From contig CAIWPS010000465.1 in NCBI GenBank assembly GCA_903914615.1, forward strand, positions 1-38,444: a DNA stretch of 38,444 nucleotides, given 5' to 3'. The DNA comes from an uncultured beta proteobacterium. Lineage in GTDB: Bacteria; Pseudomonadota; Gammaproteobacteria; Burkholderiales; Burkholderiaceae_C. A program made the translations under genes and the position numbers. Of the stretch, positions 20,448-33,800 are shown one piece after another; position 1 is the first letter of the stretch; every line of letters starts with the position of its first letter. The notes under the pieces were generated by a model that saw only the letters and a list, made by a program, of their open reading frames with translations, searched no databases and had not been told where the DNA came from.

Positions 20448-21816
20448 AGTACTGGTAGCGGAGCTTGAGCTGCGCGCTGCTGCGCCGGGTCTCGAACAGC
20501 TGCTGGTTGGAGTGCGTGTTCGACCACAGCAGGTCGCCGCGCAGCGACCAGCGTGCGTCCAGGGCGTAGTTGGCGACGATGTCGGCGCCCACCGAGTGGT
20601 CGTGCCGCACGGTGCCCAGCACGATGTCAGGGCCGCCGAAGACCCGTTGGTAGAACGTGACGCCGAAGGTGATGCGCAGGCGCTCCAGCGGGCTGAAGGC
20701 GCCGAACAGGCGCAGCAGCGAGAGCTGGTGGCCGAGGTCGTCGCGCAGGCGCAGGTTCTGTTCCTGCGTGTAGCTCAGGCGCACGCCGCTGCTGGGCGCG
20801 CCGGCGAGTTCGGCGTCGGTGTAGGTGAGCACGGCACCTGCCGTGCTGGTGCGTGCGTCGAGCACCTCGTTGGCGGCGTTGTAGCGCATCTCGCCGTACT
20901 GGGCGAAGGCCTGCAGTGCCAGCGCCGGGCCGAAGCTGAAGTTGGCTTCGCCCTGGGCCTGGGCGGTGTCGCGGTAGCGGTTGCCGCCGACCTGCAGTTC
21001 GTTGCCGCCCAGCGTCAGGCGCCACAGCGCGCCGGCGCCGAGCTGGGTCAGGCCGATGTAGCCGCCGGCGGTGCCGAGATCGTAGGGGTGCTGGACGAAG
21101 TTGCTGCGCTGGTCGAGGTCGGCGCCGGCGAACACCGACAGCCGGTTGCTCACCCGCATCACCTGCTGACCGCCGACGGCGAGTTCGCCATAGCCGTCGC
21201 CGACCTGGCGCGACGACGCATCGAGCGGAAAGGCGTTGCCCGCGAGGTCGATGTTGTCGTGGAAGGTGCCGCCGTTGACGTTGCTGTCGTGGCCGAAGCC
21301 GGCTTCCGCATACAGCCGGGCCACGGCGCGCCCGCCCGCGTCCTCGCGCACCTGCATGGCCTGCAGGAAGCCGGCGATGCTGGCGCGAACGCCGGCCGGC
21401 GGGTTGTAGCGCAGCACGAACTCGAATTCGGCGCGGGCGCGGGTGAACTCGCCGAGCAGGAAGTAACCGCGCGCCAGTTCCAGCCGCGCGCGGTCGTTGG
21501 CGGGCACGGCGGCGAGATGGCGTTCCAGCGCCAGCAGGCCTTCGGCGACATGGCCGGTGTTGATCGCCGCCACGCCGTAGGGGAAGTCGAAATGGACGTC
21601 GCCGATGAGCTGCGGGTTGGCCTGCGCGGTGGCCCAGGCGGCGTCGAACTGGCTGGCCTCGACCTGGCGGCGGATGTCGTCCAGCGGCGCTGCCGACGCC
21701 GTGCCAGGCAGCCCGGCCAGCTGCAGGGCCAGCGCCGCGGCGGCGGCCAGGCCGGCAAGGCGGCCGCGCTGCGCGGCCGGGCGACGCGGCGCCTGGCGGG
21801 GAGGGGGGTGGGTCAT
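20446..21816 (-). CDS. TPR plus outer-membrane beta-barrel protein, Slam/DUF560-like
   Basis: It has 456 residues. A long signal peptide (about 42 residues, positively charged start, ends GTASA) is followed by two or three TPR helices (about 45-160, with DRARLELARGYFLLGEFTRA and FEFVLRYNPPAGVRASI). A beta-barrel of about 290 residues begins with AGFGHDSNVN and ends in the aromatic LKLRYQY typical of BAM substrates. TPR followed by GxDSNVN and a 14-strand-size barrel is the plan of surface lipoprotein assembly modulators (Slam), which move TbpB-like proteins across the outer membrane; other TPR-porins share it. It lies 31 nt after the giant adhesin gene and 11 nt before the FecR-CsgG gene. It is not a TpsB transporter: I see no POTRA domain. 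Start at 21816 is chosen for the signal peptide; there is no strong ribosome-binding site. Confidence 0.8.
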   Translation of the reverse strand: MTHPPPRQAPRRPAAQRGRLAGLAAAAALALQLAGLPGTASAAPLDDIRRQVEASQFDAAWATAQANPQLIGDVHFDFPYGVAAINTGHVAEGLLALERHLAAVPANDRARLELARGYFLLGEFTRARAEFEFVLRYNPPAGVRASIAGFLQAMQVREDAGGRAVARLYAEAGFGHDSNVNGGTFHDNIDLAGNAFPLDASSRQVGDGYGELAVGGQQVMRVSNRLSVFAGADLDQRSNFVQHPYDLGTAGGYIGLTQLGAGALWRLTLGGNELQVGGNRYRDTAQAQGEANFSFGPALALQAFAQYGEMRYNAANEVLDARTSTAGAVLTYTDAELAGAPSSGVRLSYTQEQNLRLRDDLGHQLSLLRLFGAFSPLERLRITFGVTFYQRVFGGPDIVLGTVRHDHSVGADIVANYALDARWSLRGDLLWSNTHSNQQLFETRRSSAQLKLRYQY

Positions 21817-21847
21817 CGGTGGGCGTGGTTGAAGGACGGGGCGCGGT

Positions 21848-24800
21848 TCAGGGGGCGGCAGTGCCGTTGCGCGCCGGCTCGTTGCCCTGGATGAGCCGCC
21901 TGAGCTGCGGGTCCAGGGTGATGAGCGGCAGGCGCTGCAATGCCGGCAGCGTGATGCGGCTGCTGTCGGCCGAGAGGGCGGCCGCGATCTCGGCGGCCAG
22001 GCCGTCGATGCCGCGTGGCGCCGGGGACGGCGCATCGGCGCTGGCCAGGCGCGGCGGCGCCTGTGCCAGCGTGGCGCCGACGCTGTTCAGTTCGTCCTGC
22101 GCCCGCTGCTTTTCTGCCGGGTCGACCTGGACCACGAAGCTGACGTTGCCGCCACCCGTGCCGACGCCGGTGTCGGTGTCGGTCAGGCGCGCCGGCTTGG
22201 GCAGCACGATGAGCAGGCCGGCCACGTAGTGAAGGTCGTAGTTGGCGGCGCTGCCGGTCGAGAACACCGCCCCGGTGGGCAGCAGCTGGTAGATCGAGCC
22301 GCCCGGCGCGTTGGCGCTGCCCGCCGGCACCGCCTGGATCACCGAGGCGATGTTGTCGCCGTTGACCAGACCGCCGCCGGAGATCGAGAAATCGAAGCTG
22401 GTCGGGTTGGGCGCGTCGCTGTAGCGCACAACGGTGTTGGAGGCCACGGTCAGCGGCCGCGGCGTGACGGTCAGCGTGCCGGCGGCGTAGCTGATGCTGT
22501 AGTTGGCTGGGCTGAAGGTGCCGCCGCTGGCACTGCCGGCGGTGATGGCATAGGGCGAGCCGGCGACACCGGCGGCCGCGGCGGCGCCGGTGCTGGACAG
22601 CGCGACCTGGCCCAGCGTGTCTCCGGTCACCAGGCCATTCGCGGTGAACTCGCTGCCGCTGAAGGTGACGACGTCGCCGTAGACCTTGGTCTGCGCGTTG
22701 GCGCTGATCTGCAGGGGCTTGGGCAGGATGGTGGCGGTCGTCGAGGCGGTGTTGGCGGCCAGCGTGTAGTCGGCGGCGTCGGCACCCGACAAGGTGAGGC
22801 CCGTGACATTCACGGTCTTGCCCGCGCCGGCATTCTTGTCGGCGAAGGCCGCGTTGCCGCCGAGCGTGAGGGCGTCGCCGGCGATGCGGTTGTCGCTGTA
22901 GCTGACGCTGGCCGCGGTGCTGCCGTCGTAGACCCTGTCGGCCGCCACCGCCGTGGCCAGCAGCGGCCGTGGCGCGATGTTCACGCTGAGGCTGCTGCCA
23001 CTGGTCAGCGTGTAGTTGGCGGCGTCGGCGCCCGCCAGGCCAAGGCCGGAGAGCGTCACCGGCTTTGCGTTGCCGACCTGCTTGTCGGCCATCGTGCCGG
23101 TCAGGCCGCTGGTGGGCACGCTGACGGCGTCGCCGGCGATGGTGCCGCTGAGCGTGCTGGCCTGGCTGTTGATGGCGACCTGCGTGGTGCCGTCGTAGAC
23201 GCGGTCGACGGTGCCCAGCCCCAGCAGCACCACCGGGCGCGGCGCGATGTTGACGCTGACGCCGACGGTGCCGGTGATGACGTAGTTGGCGGCATCGGCG
23301 CCGGTCAGCGTCAGGCCGGCCAGGGCCACGGGCTTGTTGCTGCCGGCGTTCTTGTCGACCATCACGCCGGCGCCGATGCCGGTGGCGGGCAACTGCAGGG
23401 TGACGTCGTCGCCGGCCAGCTTGTTGTCCAGGCCCACCGTGCCCAGCGGGCCGCTGGCCTGCAGGCTGACCGCCGTGGTGCCGTCGTAGACGCGGTCGAC
23501 GGCGCTGATGCCGGTGACGCCGGTGACGTTCAGCGGCCGCGGCGTGATGCTGGCCGTGGTGCTGGCGGTGGTGGCGGTGAGGGTGTAGTTGGCGGCGTCG
23601 CTGCCCGACAAGGTGATGCCGCTGACGAGCACCGGCTTGGCGTTGCCGACGTTGCGGCTGTCGCCGAACTGCGCCGTCTGCGAGAAGCTCACGTTGTCGC
23701 TGCCCAGGACGCCGCCGGTGGCGGCGGTGACGGGTGCGGTCAGGGTGCCGTCGTAGACCTTGCTGCCGCCGACGTAGCTGGCCGTCAGCGGCCGTGGCGT
23801 GATGCTGGCGGTGGCGCTGCCGGTGGGGTCGAGCAGCGTGTAGTTGGCGGCGTCGCTGCCGGTGAGGGCCCCGGCCGTGACGGCGATGGCCTTGCCGGAG
23901 CCGACGTTCTTGGCGCCGCTGCCGGTGAAGACGCCCGCGCCGCCGAGCGTGACGCTGTCGGAGCCGATGATGTCGGCCGAGGTGGCCGTGACGGTGGCGC
24001 TGGCGCTGCCGTCGTAGACCTTGTCGACGCCGGTGTAGACGGCGGTGACGGGCCGCGGCGCGATGCTGACGGTGACGCCGGCAGTGCCGGTGATCTGGTA
24101 GTTGGCAGCGTCGGCGCCGCTCAGCGCCAGGCCGGTCAGGGCCACGGCCTTGTTGCTGCCGACGTTCTTGTCGGTCATGACGCCCGAGGTGAAGCCGCTG
24201 CCGGGCAACTGCACGCTGACGTCGTCGCCCGGCACCTGGTTGGTCAGCGTGGCCGTGCCGCCGATGCCGCTGGCGACCACGGTGACGGCCAGCGTGCCGT
24301 CGTAGACGCGGTTGACGGCGGCCAGGCCGGTGAGGCCGGCCACGCTCAGCGGCCGCGGCGTGATGCTGCCGTAGGTGGTGGCGGTATCGGCGAGCAGGGC
24401 GTAGTTGGCGGCATCGCTGCCGCCCAGGGTGATGCCGCTGACCTGCACCGGCTTGAGGCTGCCGACGTTCTTGCCGTCGCTGAAGCTGGCGGTCTGCGAG
24501 AAGGTGACGACGTCGCCGCCGAGCACGCCGCCCAGCGTGGCGGTGACGGGCGCGGTGGTGCTGCCGTCGTAGACCTTGCTGCCGCCGTTGTAGCTGGGCG
24601 TGAGCGGCCGTGGCGTGATGCTGGCCGTGGTGCTGCCGGTGGGGTCGAGCAGGGTGTAGTTCGCGGCATCGCTGCCGGCGAGCGTGCCGCCGCTGACGGC
24701 CACGGCCTTGGCGTTGCCGACGTTCTTGGCGCCGCTGCCGGTGTAGCTGCCGGCGGCGCTGATGCTGACGCTGTCGCCGGCGATGAAGTCGCCCGTGCTC

Positions 24801-27800
24801 GCCGTCACGCTGGCGGCCGTGGTGGCGTCGTAGACCTTGTCGACGCCGGTGTAGACCGCGGTGACGGGCTTGGGCGCGATGTTGACGGTGACGCCGGTGG
24901 CCGCCGCGACGACGTAGTTGGCGGCATCGGCACCGGCGAGCGTGAGCCCGGCCACGACCACCGGCTTGGCGCTGCCGACGTTCTTGTCGGCCATGGTGCC
25001 GGTGGTGGTGCCCGAGGTGGTCTGCGCGACGGTGACGACGTCGCCGGCGACGAGGTCGGCGGCGTTGGGGCTGATGGTGCCGCTGGCCGTGACGTTCACC
25101 GCCACCGTCGTGCTGCCGTCGTAGACGCGGTCGACGGCGCTGACGCCGGTGAGGCCGTTGATGCGCAGCGGCTTGGGCGTGATGGTGCCGCTGGTGCTGG
25201 CGCTGTTGGCGACCAGCGCGTAATTGGGCGCGTCGCTGCCGCCCAGCGTGATGCCGGTGACGGCGATGAGCTTGGCCGTGCCGACGTTCTTGCCGTCGGT
25301 GAAGACGGCGGTGTCGGACAGGGTGAGCTGGTCGCCGCTGACCATGCCGACCACGCTGCCGCTGACGGGCGCCGCGGCCAGGCCGTCGTAGACCTTGCTG
25401 CCGCCGCTGAAGCTGGCGGTGACCGACCTGGGCGTGATGCTGGCGCTGGCCGTTCCTGTGGGGTTGACGAGGCTGTAGTTGGCGGCGTCGCTGCCGGACA
25501 GCGCGGCGCCCTGGACCGCGATGGCCAGGCCCGTGCCGACGTTCTTGCCGGCGCTGAAGACGCCGGACCCGGCGATGCCGACGTTGTCGAAGGCGTAGAA
25601 GCCGGCCGAGGTGCCGATGACGGTGGCAGCGGCGGTGCCGTCGTAGACCTTGTCGACGCCGGTGTAGCTGGCGGTGACGGCCTTGGGCGTGATGTTGACG
25701 GTGACGCCGCTGGTCGCGGCGATGGTGTAGTTCGCGGCCGACGCGCCCGACAGGCCGAGGCCGGCCACGGCCACCGGCTTGGCGGCGCCGACGTTCTTGT
25801 TCGCCACCGTGCCCGTGGTGGTGCCGGCGGCGGGCACGCTGACCTGCACGTCGTCGCCGGCAATGATGTCGCCCGGCGCGGGCGCCACCGGCCCGCTGGC
25901 CGTGACATTCACGGCCACCGTGGTGCTGCCGTCGTAGACACGGTCGATCGCGGTCACGCCCGTGAGCCCGACCAGGGTGATGGGTCGCGGCGAGATGGTG
26001 CCGGTGGTGCTGACCGCGTTCACCAGCAGCGCATAGTTCGCGGCGTCGCTGCCCGACAGCGTGATGCCGCTGACGCTGATGGTCTTGCCCGTGCCGGCGT
26101 TCTTGTCGGCGTAGGTTGCGGTCTGGCTGAAGGTGACGACGTCGCCGCCGACGATGCCGGCGCCGGTGGCCGTGACGCTGGCCGCGGTGGTGCCGTCGTA
26201 GACCCGGCTGCCGCCGGTGTAGCCGGGCGTGATGAGCTTGGGCAGGACGATGCCGGTGGCGCTGCCTCCGGTGCCGTTGACGAGGGCGTAGTTGGCCGCG
26301 TCGCTGCCGCTCAGGGTGGCGTTGACGTCGCCGATGGCCTTGCCGCTGCCGGCGTTCTTGGCGCCGGCGCCGGTGAAGACGCCGCTGCCGCCGATGCTCA
26401 CCACGTCACCTGCCAGGATGTCGGCCGAGCTGCCGACGACGGCCACGTTGGTGGTGCCGTCGTAGCTGCGGGTGACGCCGCTGTAGGCGGCGGTGACGGG
26501 TTTCTGCGTGATGTTGACGGTGATGCCGGCCGAGCCCGCCACCTGGTAGTTGGCGGCGTCGGCACCGCTGAGCGTGAGCCCGGTGACGGCCACCGCCTTG
26601 CCGTTGCCGGCGTTCTTGTTGGCCATCGTGCCGGTGGTCTGGCCGGCGGCGGGCACGCCGATGCTGACCTGGTCGCCGGCGATGATGTCGGCGCTGTTCG
26701 GGGTGAGCGTGACGCCGCTCGGGATGTTCACGACCACGGTGGTCGTACCGTCGTAGACGCGGTCGGCCACCGTCACCCCGGCCAGGCCGGCGACCGTGAT
26801 GGGCCGCGGCGTGATACCGCCGCTGGTGCTGGCGGTACTGGCCGTGAGCTGGTAGTTGGCCGCGTCGGCGCCGGTGAGGGTGATGTTGCTGACCGTGATG
26901 GCCTTGCCGCTGCCGACGTTCTTGCCCCCGGCGTCGGTGAAGGCCGCCGTCTGCATGAAGCCGACGACGTCGTTGGCAACGATGCCGGCGGTCTGCGCAC
27001 TGACCAGCGCGCTGGTCGTGCCGTCGTAGACCTTGCTCAGGCCGACGTAGCTGGGCGCGATGAGCTTGGGCGTGATGCCGGCGGTGACGCTGGCGGTGGT
27101 GTTGACGAGGGCGTAGTTGTTGCGCGCCGCGCCGGTGAGGAAGCCGCCGCTGACGGCCACCGTCTTGCCGCTGCCGACGTTCTTGTCGCCGAACACGCCG
27201 GTGGCGCTGATGCCGACGGCGCCGGTGTCGATGGCCAGGATGTCGCTGCTTGTGGCCGTGATGGTGGCTGCGGTGAGGCCGTCGTAGACCTTGCCCGCGG
27301 CGGCATAGCTGGCGCTGAGCGAGCGCGGCGTGATGTTGACTGTCAGGCCCGTGGCGCCGACCAGCGTGTAGTTGGCTGCCGAGCTGCCGCTGATGCCCAG
27401 GCCCGTCACCTGCACGTCCTTGCCGGTGCCGACGTCGCGGGTGAGCATGGTGCCGCTGCTGATGCCGTTGGGCGGCAGGGTGACCGAGATGCTGTCGCCC
27501 GCGATCACGGCGCTGGCGTCGATGGCGGCGTTGGCGACGTTCAGGGCCACCGCGGTGGTGCCGTCGTAGACGCGGTTCTGCGCCACGATGCCGGTGACGC
27601 CGATGGGCCGTGGCGAGATGGTGCCGGTGGTGGTGGCGGTGGTGGCCGTGAGCGCGTAGTTGGCCGCGGCCGGGCCGGCCAGGGCGATGTTGCTGATGGC
27701 GATGGCCTTGCCGGTGCCGGCTGCGCCGTCGACGCTGTAGACCGCGGTCTGGGTCAGCGTCACCACGTCGCCGGCGACCCAGTCGGGCGAGCTCGGCAGC

Positions 27801-30800
27801 ACCTGCGCCGCGAGGTCGCCCACGCCGTCGTAGACGCGGGTGACGCCGCTCCAGCTGATGTTGACCGGCTTGGCGGTGATGCTGGCCGTGGTGCCTGCCG
27901 TCGTGTTGACGAGGCTGTAGTTCGCCTGGTCGGCGCCGCCGAGCGCGATGTTGGTGACGCTGACCGGCTTGTTGCTGCCGACGTTGCGCCCGTTCAGGCC
28001 CGTGAAGATGGCGCTTTGCGTGAAGCTGACGTTGTCGCCGGCGATGATGTCGGCCGAGCTGCCCGCGACCTGCGCCGTGATGCCGCCGTTGTAGGCGCGG
28101 TCGACGCCGGTGTAGGTGGCGGTGAGCGGCCGCGGCGTGATGTTGACGGTGATGCCGCTGCCGGCCGCGTCGATGCTGTAGTTGGCGGCGTCGCTGCCCG
28201 TCAGGGTCAGGCCCGTCACGGTCACGACCTTGTTCGTGCCGACGTTCTTGTCGGCGACGGTGCCGGCGGTGAGACCGCCGCCCGGTTGCGCGACAGCGAC
28301 GTTGTCGCCGGCCACGAAGCCGGTGGAGGTCACCGCGCTGGCGTTGACGGCCACCGCGGTGGTGCCGTCGTAGACGCGGTCGACGCCGGCGATGCCGCTG
28401 AAAGTGACGGGCTTGGGCGTGATGTTGGCGCTGGTCGTCGACGTGGTGGAGGCCAGCGTGTAGTTGCCGGCGTCGGCACCGGCCAGCGCGACGTTGCTGA
28501 CGGTGATGGTGGTGCCGTTGTTGACGTTCTTGCCGGTGGCGCCGGTGAAGCTGGCGCTTTGCGTCGAGGTGATGGCGTCGCCGCCGACGATGCCCGATGC
28601 GTAGGCATTCAGCGTCACGCTGGCGCTGGTGGTGCCGTCGTAGACCTTGTTGACGCCGGTGTAGGCAAGGCTCGCAAGGGGCTTGGGCGTGATGCTGGCG
28701 GTCGTGGTGCCGGTGCCGACGCCGACCAGGGTGTAGTTGCCGGCGTAGGTGCCGTACAGCGCGTCGTAGTTGACGGTGACCGGCTTGTTGCTGCCGACGT
28801 TCTTGGCGCCGCTGCCGGTGAAGGTGGCGTAGCCGTAGTAGCCGTAGTAGCCGCCGTAGAGGTTGCTGTAGAAATAGACGCCGTTGTTGGCCAGGTCCAC
28901 CGCCAGCAGGTCGGTCGATGATGCCGAGACCTGGGCGTAGGTGCTGCCGTCGTAGACCTTGTCGATGCCGGTGTAGGTGGCGGTGACGGGCTTGGGCGTG
29001 ATGTTGACAGTGACGCCGTTGGTTCCGGCGAAGGTGTAGTTGCCGGCGTCGGCGCCGCTGAGCGTGAGGCCGGGCACCGAGACGGCCTTGCCGGTGCCGA
29101 CGTTGCGGTCGACCATGGTGCCGGCGACGGTGCCGTTGGTGCCGCTGGGCACGTTGACGCTGACGATGTCGCCGGCGATCAGGCCCGAAGTGTCGACGCT
29201 GGCATTGGCGACGTTGACCGACACCGTGGTGGTGCCGTCGTAGACGCGGTTGACGGCGGCGATGCCCGACACCGGCACCGGCTTGGGCGAGATCGTGCCG
29301 TAGGTGCTGGCGCCGTAGTAGGTGGTGTTGAGCGTGTAGTTGGCGGCGTCGGTGCCCGAGATCTGGGCGCCGGTGACGCTGATGGTCTTGGTCGTCGGGT
29401 TGCCCGATGCGTCGTAGGCGACGTTCTTGTCGCTGTAGGTGGGCGCGTTGTAGCTCAGCAGGAGGTTGTCGCCGCTGTACTTGCCAGACAGCGACACGGT
29501 CGCGTTGGCCGCGGTGGTGCCGTCGTAGACCTTGTCGGTGCCGCTGGCGCCGCCGATGCGGCTGACGTACATGTAGACGGTGGCCGGCGTGATGTTGACC
29601 GACACCGGCCCCGCCGCGGCCGCGTAGTTGGCGGCGTCCGGGCCCAGCAGCACGACGCCCGAGACGCTGACCGGCTTGTTGCTGCCGACGTTCTTGTCGG
29701 CCATGGTGCCGGTCAGCGTGGTGTTCTGCACCGTCACCAGGTCGCCGGCCACCAGGCCCGAGATCACGCCCGATGCCGTGCCCACCTGCACCGAGGTGCT
29801 GGCGTTGTAGGTCTGGTCGGGCGCAGTCAGCGAGTTCACGACCACGGTCTTGGGCGTGATGTTGACGGTGACGCCGTTGATGCCCACGACCTGGTAGTTG
29901 CCGGCGTCGGCACCGGTGAGTGCGACGCCGCTCACCGTCACCGGCTTGGCCGTGCCGACGTTCTTGCTGGCGACGGTGCCGCTGCCCACGCCCGACAGGT
30001 CCACCGCGACCTGGTCGTTGCCGATGATGCCGGTGACGCTGCTGTTGGCGGTGGCCGTCACCGCGACCACGGTGGTGCCGTCGTAGGCGCGGTCGGTGGC
30101 GGCGAAGCCGCCGGCCGTCAGCGGCGCCGGCGTGATGCTGGCGGTGGTGTTCGTGCCGGCACCCAGGCTGTAGTTGGAGGCCTTGCCGTGGACGCCGTCG
30201 CCGAGGGTGTAGCCGGTGACGGTGACGGTCTTGTTGGTGCCGACGTTCTTGGTGTCGAAGGTGGCGGTGACGTTGCCGATGTCGACGCTGAGGTCCTCGC
30301 CCGCCACCAGGCCCGTGGGCTGCGCGTTGCCGATGACGGTGGCCGTGGTGGTGCCGTCGTAGACCTTGTTGGCGATCACGCCGGCCAGGGTCAGCGGCCG
30401 CGGCGTCACCGTGAGGGTGGCGCTGCCGGTCACCGTGAGGTCGTAGCCGTTCTGCACCGAGTAGATGCCCGCGGCATTGACGGCGTAGCTGCCGACGTCG
30501 GGCGAAAGCGCCGCTGTGAAGATGCGGCTGGGGTAGGCGATGGGGCCGCTGGCGCCGGCGATCTGCGCGTTGCCGAAGGACGTGGTGCCGTCGTAGGTCT
30601 TGCTGGCGTCGGCCAAGGTCAGCGTCAGCGGCGTCAGGAAGGTCGACAGCAGCGGATCGGTGTAGCCCTGGTAGATGCGCCAGGTGGTGCCACCGCCGCC
30701 GGCGCTGGCCAGGCTCCAGTTCGCGAAGCTGGAGGCCTGCTGCATCTGCGCCGGGGTCAGGCCGCTGCCGCCGGCGCTGCTGGCCTGGCCGGTGGCGGTG

Positions 30801-33800
30801 AGGTCCCAGAAGCTGTCCGCGACGGTCAGGCTCGCGCCGTTGTTGCGCTGCGCCACCAGGCCACCGGCAAAGAGGGCGCTGCCGCCGGTCACGGTGACGG
30901 CGCCGGTGGCGTAGGTGCGCGCGATGCTGGCGTTGGCGTAACCCACCAGCCCGCCGGCCCGCAGCTGGCCCCTGGCGTTGGACAGGGTGACGCTGCCGCT
31001 GGCGTAGGCGTCGGACAGGGCCACGCTCGCCAGGCTGTTGCCGCTGCCGGAATTCAGGTAGCCGACGAGGCCCCCGGCATAGACGTTGGTGTTGGTGGAC
31101 AGGGCGACGGCAGCGGTCTGGCTGACCGTGCCGGTGGCATAGCTCTGCGCCAGCGCGTTGCCGCTGGCCGCCGAATAGCGGTTGTAGTAACCGACCAGCC
31201 CGCCGAGGTAGGTGGTGGCGTTGATGCCCAGCCCGGTCACGGCACCGGTGGCGTAACTGGCGCCGATGCCGGTGATGCCGTTGAAGTTGCCCGCCAGCCC
31301 GCCCACGTACTGGGTGCCGCTGACGGCGCCGGTGGCGTAGCTGTTGTTGATGTCCGGCGAACTGGCGTAGCCGCTGTAGTACTGGCCGACGAGACCGCCG
31401 GCATAGGTGCTGCCGCTGACCTGCCCGCTGGCGCGGCTGTTGACGATGCCGCCGTAGTAGCCACCGGAGCCGGTGCTGTAGTTGCCCACCAGGCCGCCGG
31501 TGCTGCTGCCGCCGCTGACGTCGCCGGTGGCGCCGCTGTCGTTGATGGCGGCGCCGGCGGCGGCGTTGAGCGTGGGCAGCGCCGTGCCGACCAGACCACC
31601 GACATTGCCGCTGTTGGCACCTGCCGTGACCTTGCCGCTGGCGAAGCCGCCGGTGATGCCGGCACCGGTGAGCGAGCCCACCAGGCCACCCACGGCCGAC
31701 GCGTTCGCCCCGGCGGTGACGTTGCCGCTGGCCGAGACATTGCTGAGCGCCGAGGTCGCGTAGGCATAGCCCACCAGGCCGCCGACGGTGTTGGTGCCGC
31801 TGACGGCGCCGCTGGCGCTGCTGCCGCTGATGCCGCCGTAGTAGAAGTAGGCCACCAGGCCGCCGGCGTAGTAGCGCCCCGACACCGTGCCGCTGGCCGT
31901 GCTGTTGCTGATGACGGGGTTGTTGGACCCGGAATTGCCGTAGAAGTAGCCGACCAGGCCGCCGGTGTAGTGGCTGCCGCCGTTGGCATTGCTGCTGTCC
32001 AGCCCGGTGACGTTGCCGGTGGCCGTGCTGCCGCTGATGCTGCCGTAGTAGTTCAGTCCGACGAGGCCGCCGACGTAGGCGTTGGGCGCGTCCGCGACCA
32101 CGGTGCCGCTGGCCTGGCTGCCCTGGATGAACTGGCTCGTGTAGTTGTAGCCGACGCGGCCGATGAGGCCGCCCACGTTGACGTAGTTGCCGGTGGCCGT
32201 GACGTTGCCGCTGGCGCTGGCGCCGGTGTAGCCGTAGCCGTCGCTCCAGCCCGTCAGGCCGCCGACGTAGCTGGTACCGCCCACCGCGCCGCTGGCGGAG
32301 CTGTTGCTCACCGTGCCGACCCCATAGGCGTAGCCGATGAGGCCGCCGTCGTAGGTGCCGCCGCCTACCTTGGCGGCGGTGCTGCTGTTGGCCACGTTGC
32401 CGTAGTAGGCGTAGCCCACCAGCCCGCCGACCTGGTTGCTGCCCGAGACGGTGGCCCCGGTGTAGGTGCCGGTGTCCAGCGTGCCGCCATTGGGCGTGAA
32501 GGTGCCGGCCAGGCCGCCGGTGCTGCTGCCGCCGCTGACCGCGCCCGCGGCGCTCACGCGCAGCATGCCGCCGTACTGCGAGAAGGATCCGACGAGCCCG
32601 CCCACGCTGCCGCTCGTGGTGGTGCCGGTGACGATGCCGGTGGCCGCGCTGTCGCGCAGCTGGCCGCTGCCGTTGCTGCTGCCGATGAGGCCGCCGACGG
32701 TCGACGCGCCCGAGGCCGAGCCGCTGGCGCTGGCGTTGGCGATGTCGCCGTTGCTGGTGTAGTAGCCCACCAGTCCGCCGACCGAGCTGCCCCCGGCCAC
32801 CGTGCCGCTGGCCGTGGCGCGCAACAGGCCGCCGCTGGACTGGTAGCCCACGAGCCCGCCGGTGTAGCTGCTGCTGCCGGCGGTGACGCTGCCGGTGGCG
32901 CTGACATCGGTCAGCGTCGCCGATCCTGCCGCCTGCCCGATGAGGCCACCGGCGTAGCTGTTGGCGCCGCCGGTGACGCTGCCGCTGGCGCTGAGGTTGC
33001 TGAGCGTGCCGGTGCCGCCGGCCAGGCCGATGAGGCCGCCGACGTAGCTGTTGCCGCCGCTGACGGTGCCGCTGGCGCTGCTGTTGCTGACGGTGCCGTT
33101 GGTGTAGCCCGCCAGGCCACCGGCGGCGGCACCGGAGCTGACGTTGGCGCTGGCCGCGATGCCCACGATGCCGGCCGTGCCGCCCATGTAGCCGACCACG
33201 CCGCCGGCGTAGTTGATCCCCGACACCGAACCGGCCTTGACGGTGATGGCCTTGCCGGACGAGGCATCGGTGACGAGGTCGGCGTTGGACAGGTAGTAGC
33301 CGACCAGGCCGCCCGACCAGTAGCCGCCGCTGACGTTGCCATCGGACTCGCTGTTGACAATGCCGCCGCCGAGGCGGAAGTCCCCGGCCAGGCCGCCGGC
33401 GTAATTGCTGCCGGAGGCGGTCGTGGTGGTGACGTTGCCGGTGGCCAGGCTGTCGCTCACCTTGCCGCTGCCCACGGCATAGCCGACCAGGCCGCCGGCG
33501 TCGCCGGCGGCGTTGACATTGCCGCGTGCCGTGCTGAAGGTGATGTTGCCGTTGCTGTTGAAGTAGCCGACGAGGCCCCCGGTCTCGCTGCCGCCGGAGA
33601 CGCTGCCGGTGGCGCTGCTGGTGGTGATGCTGCCGCCGGTGGCATAGCCGACCAGCCCGCCGACGTAGCCCGACGTGGCGTTGCCGGTGACGGCACCGCT
33701 GGCCGTGCTGCCGGTGACGCTGCCCCCGGCCTGTGCAATGAGCCCGCCGACGCTGCTGCCGCCCGTGACCGTGCCGCTCGCGCTGCTGCCGGTGACGTTG

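Noticed and set aside
22229-28921. Plus-strand open frame of over 2,200 codons opposite the YDG array
   Set aside because: Its product is a low-complexity Gly/Ala/Asp/Val/Arg string with no motif. The repeats have unit lengths divisible by three, so one stop-free antisense unit stays open throughout. It is a shadow of the adhesin gene.
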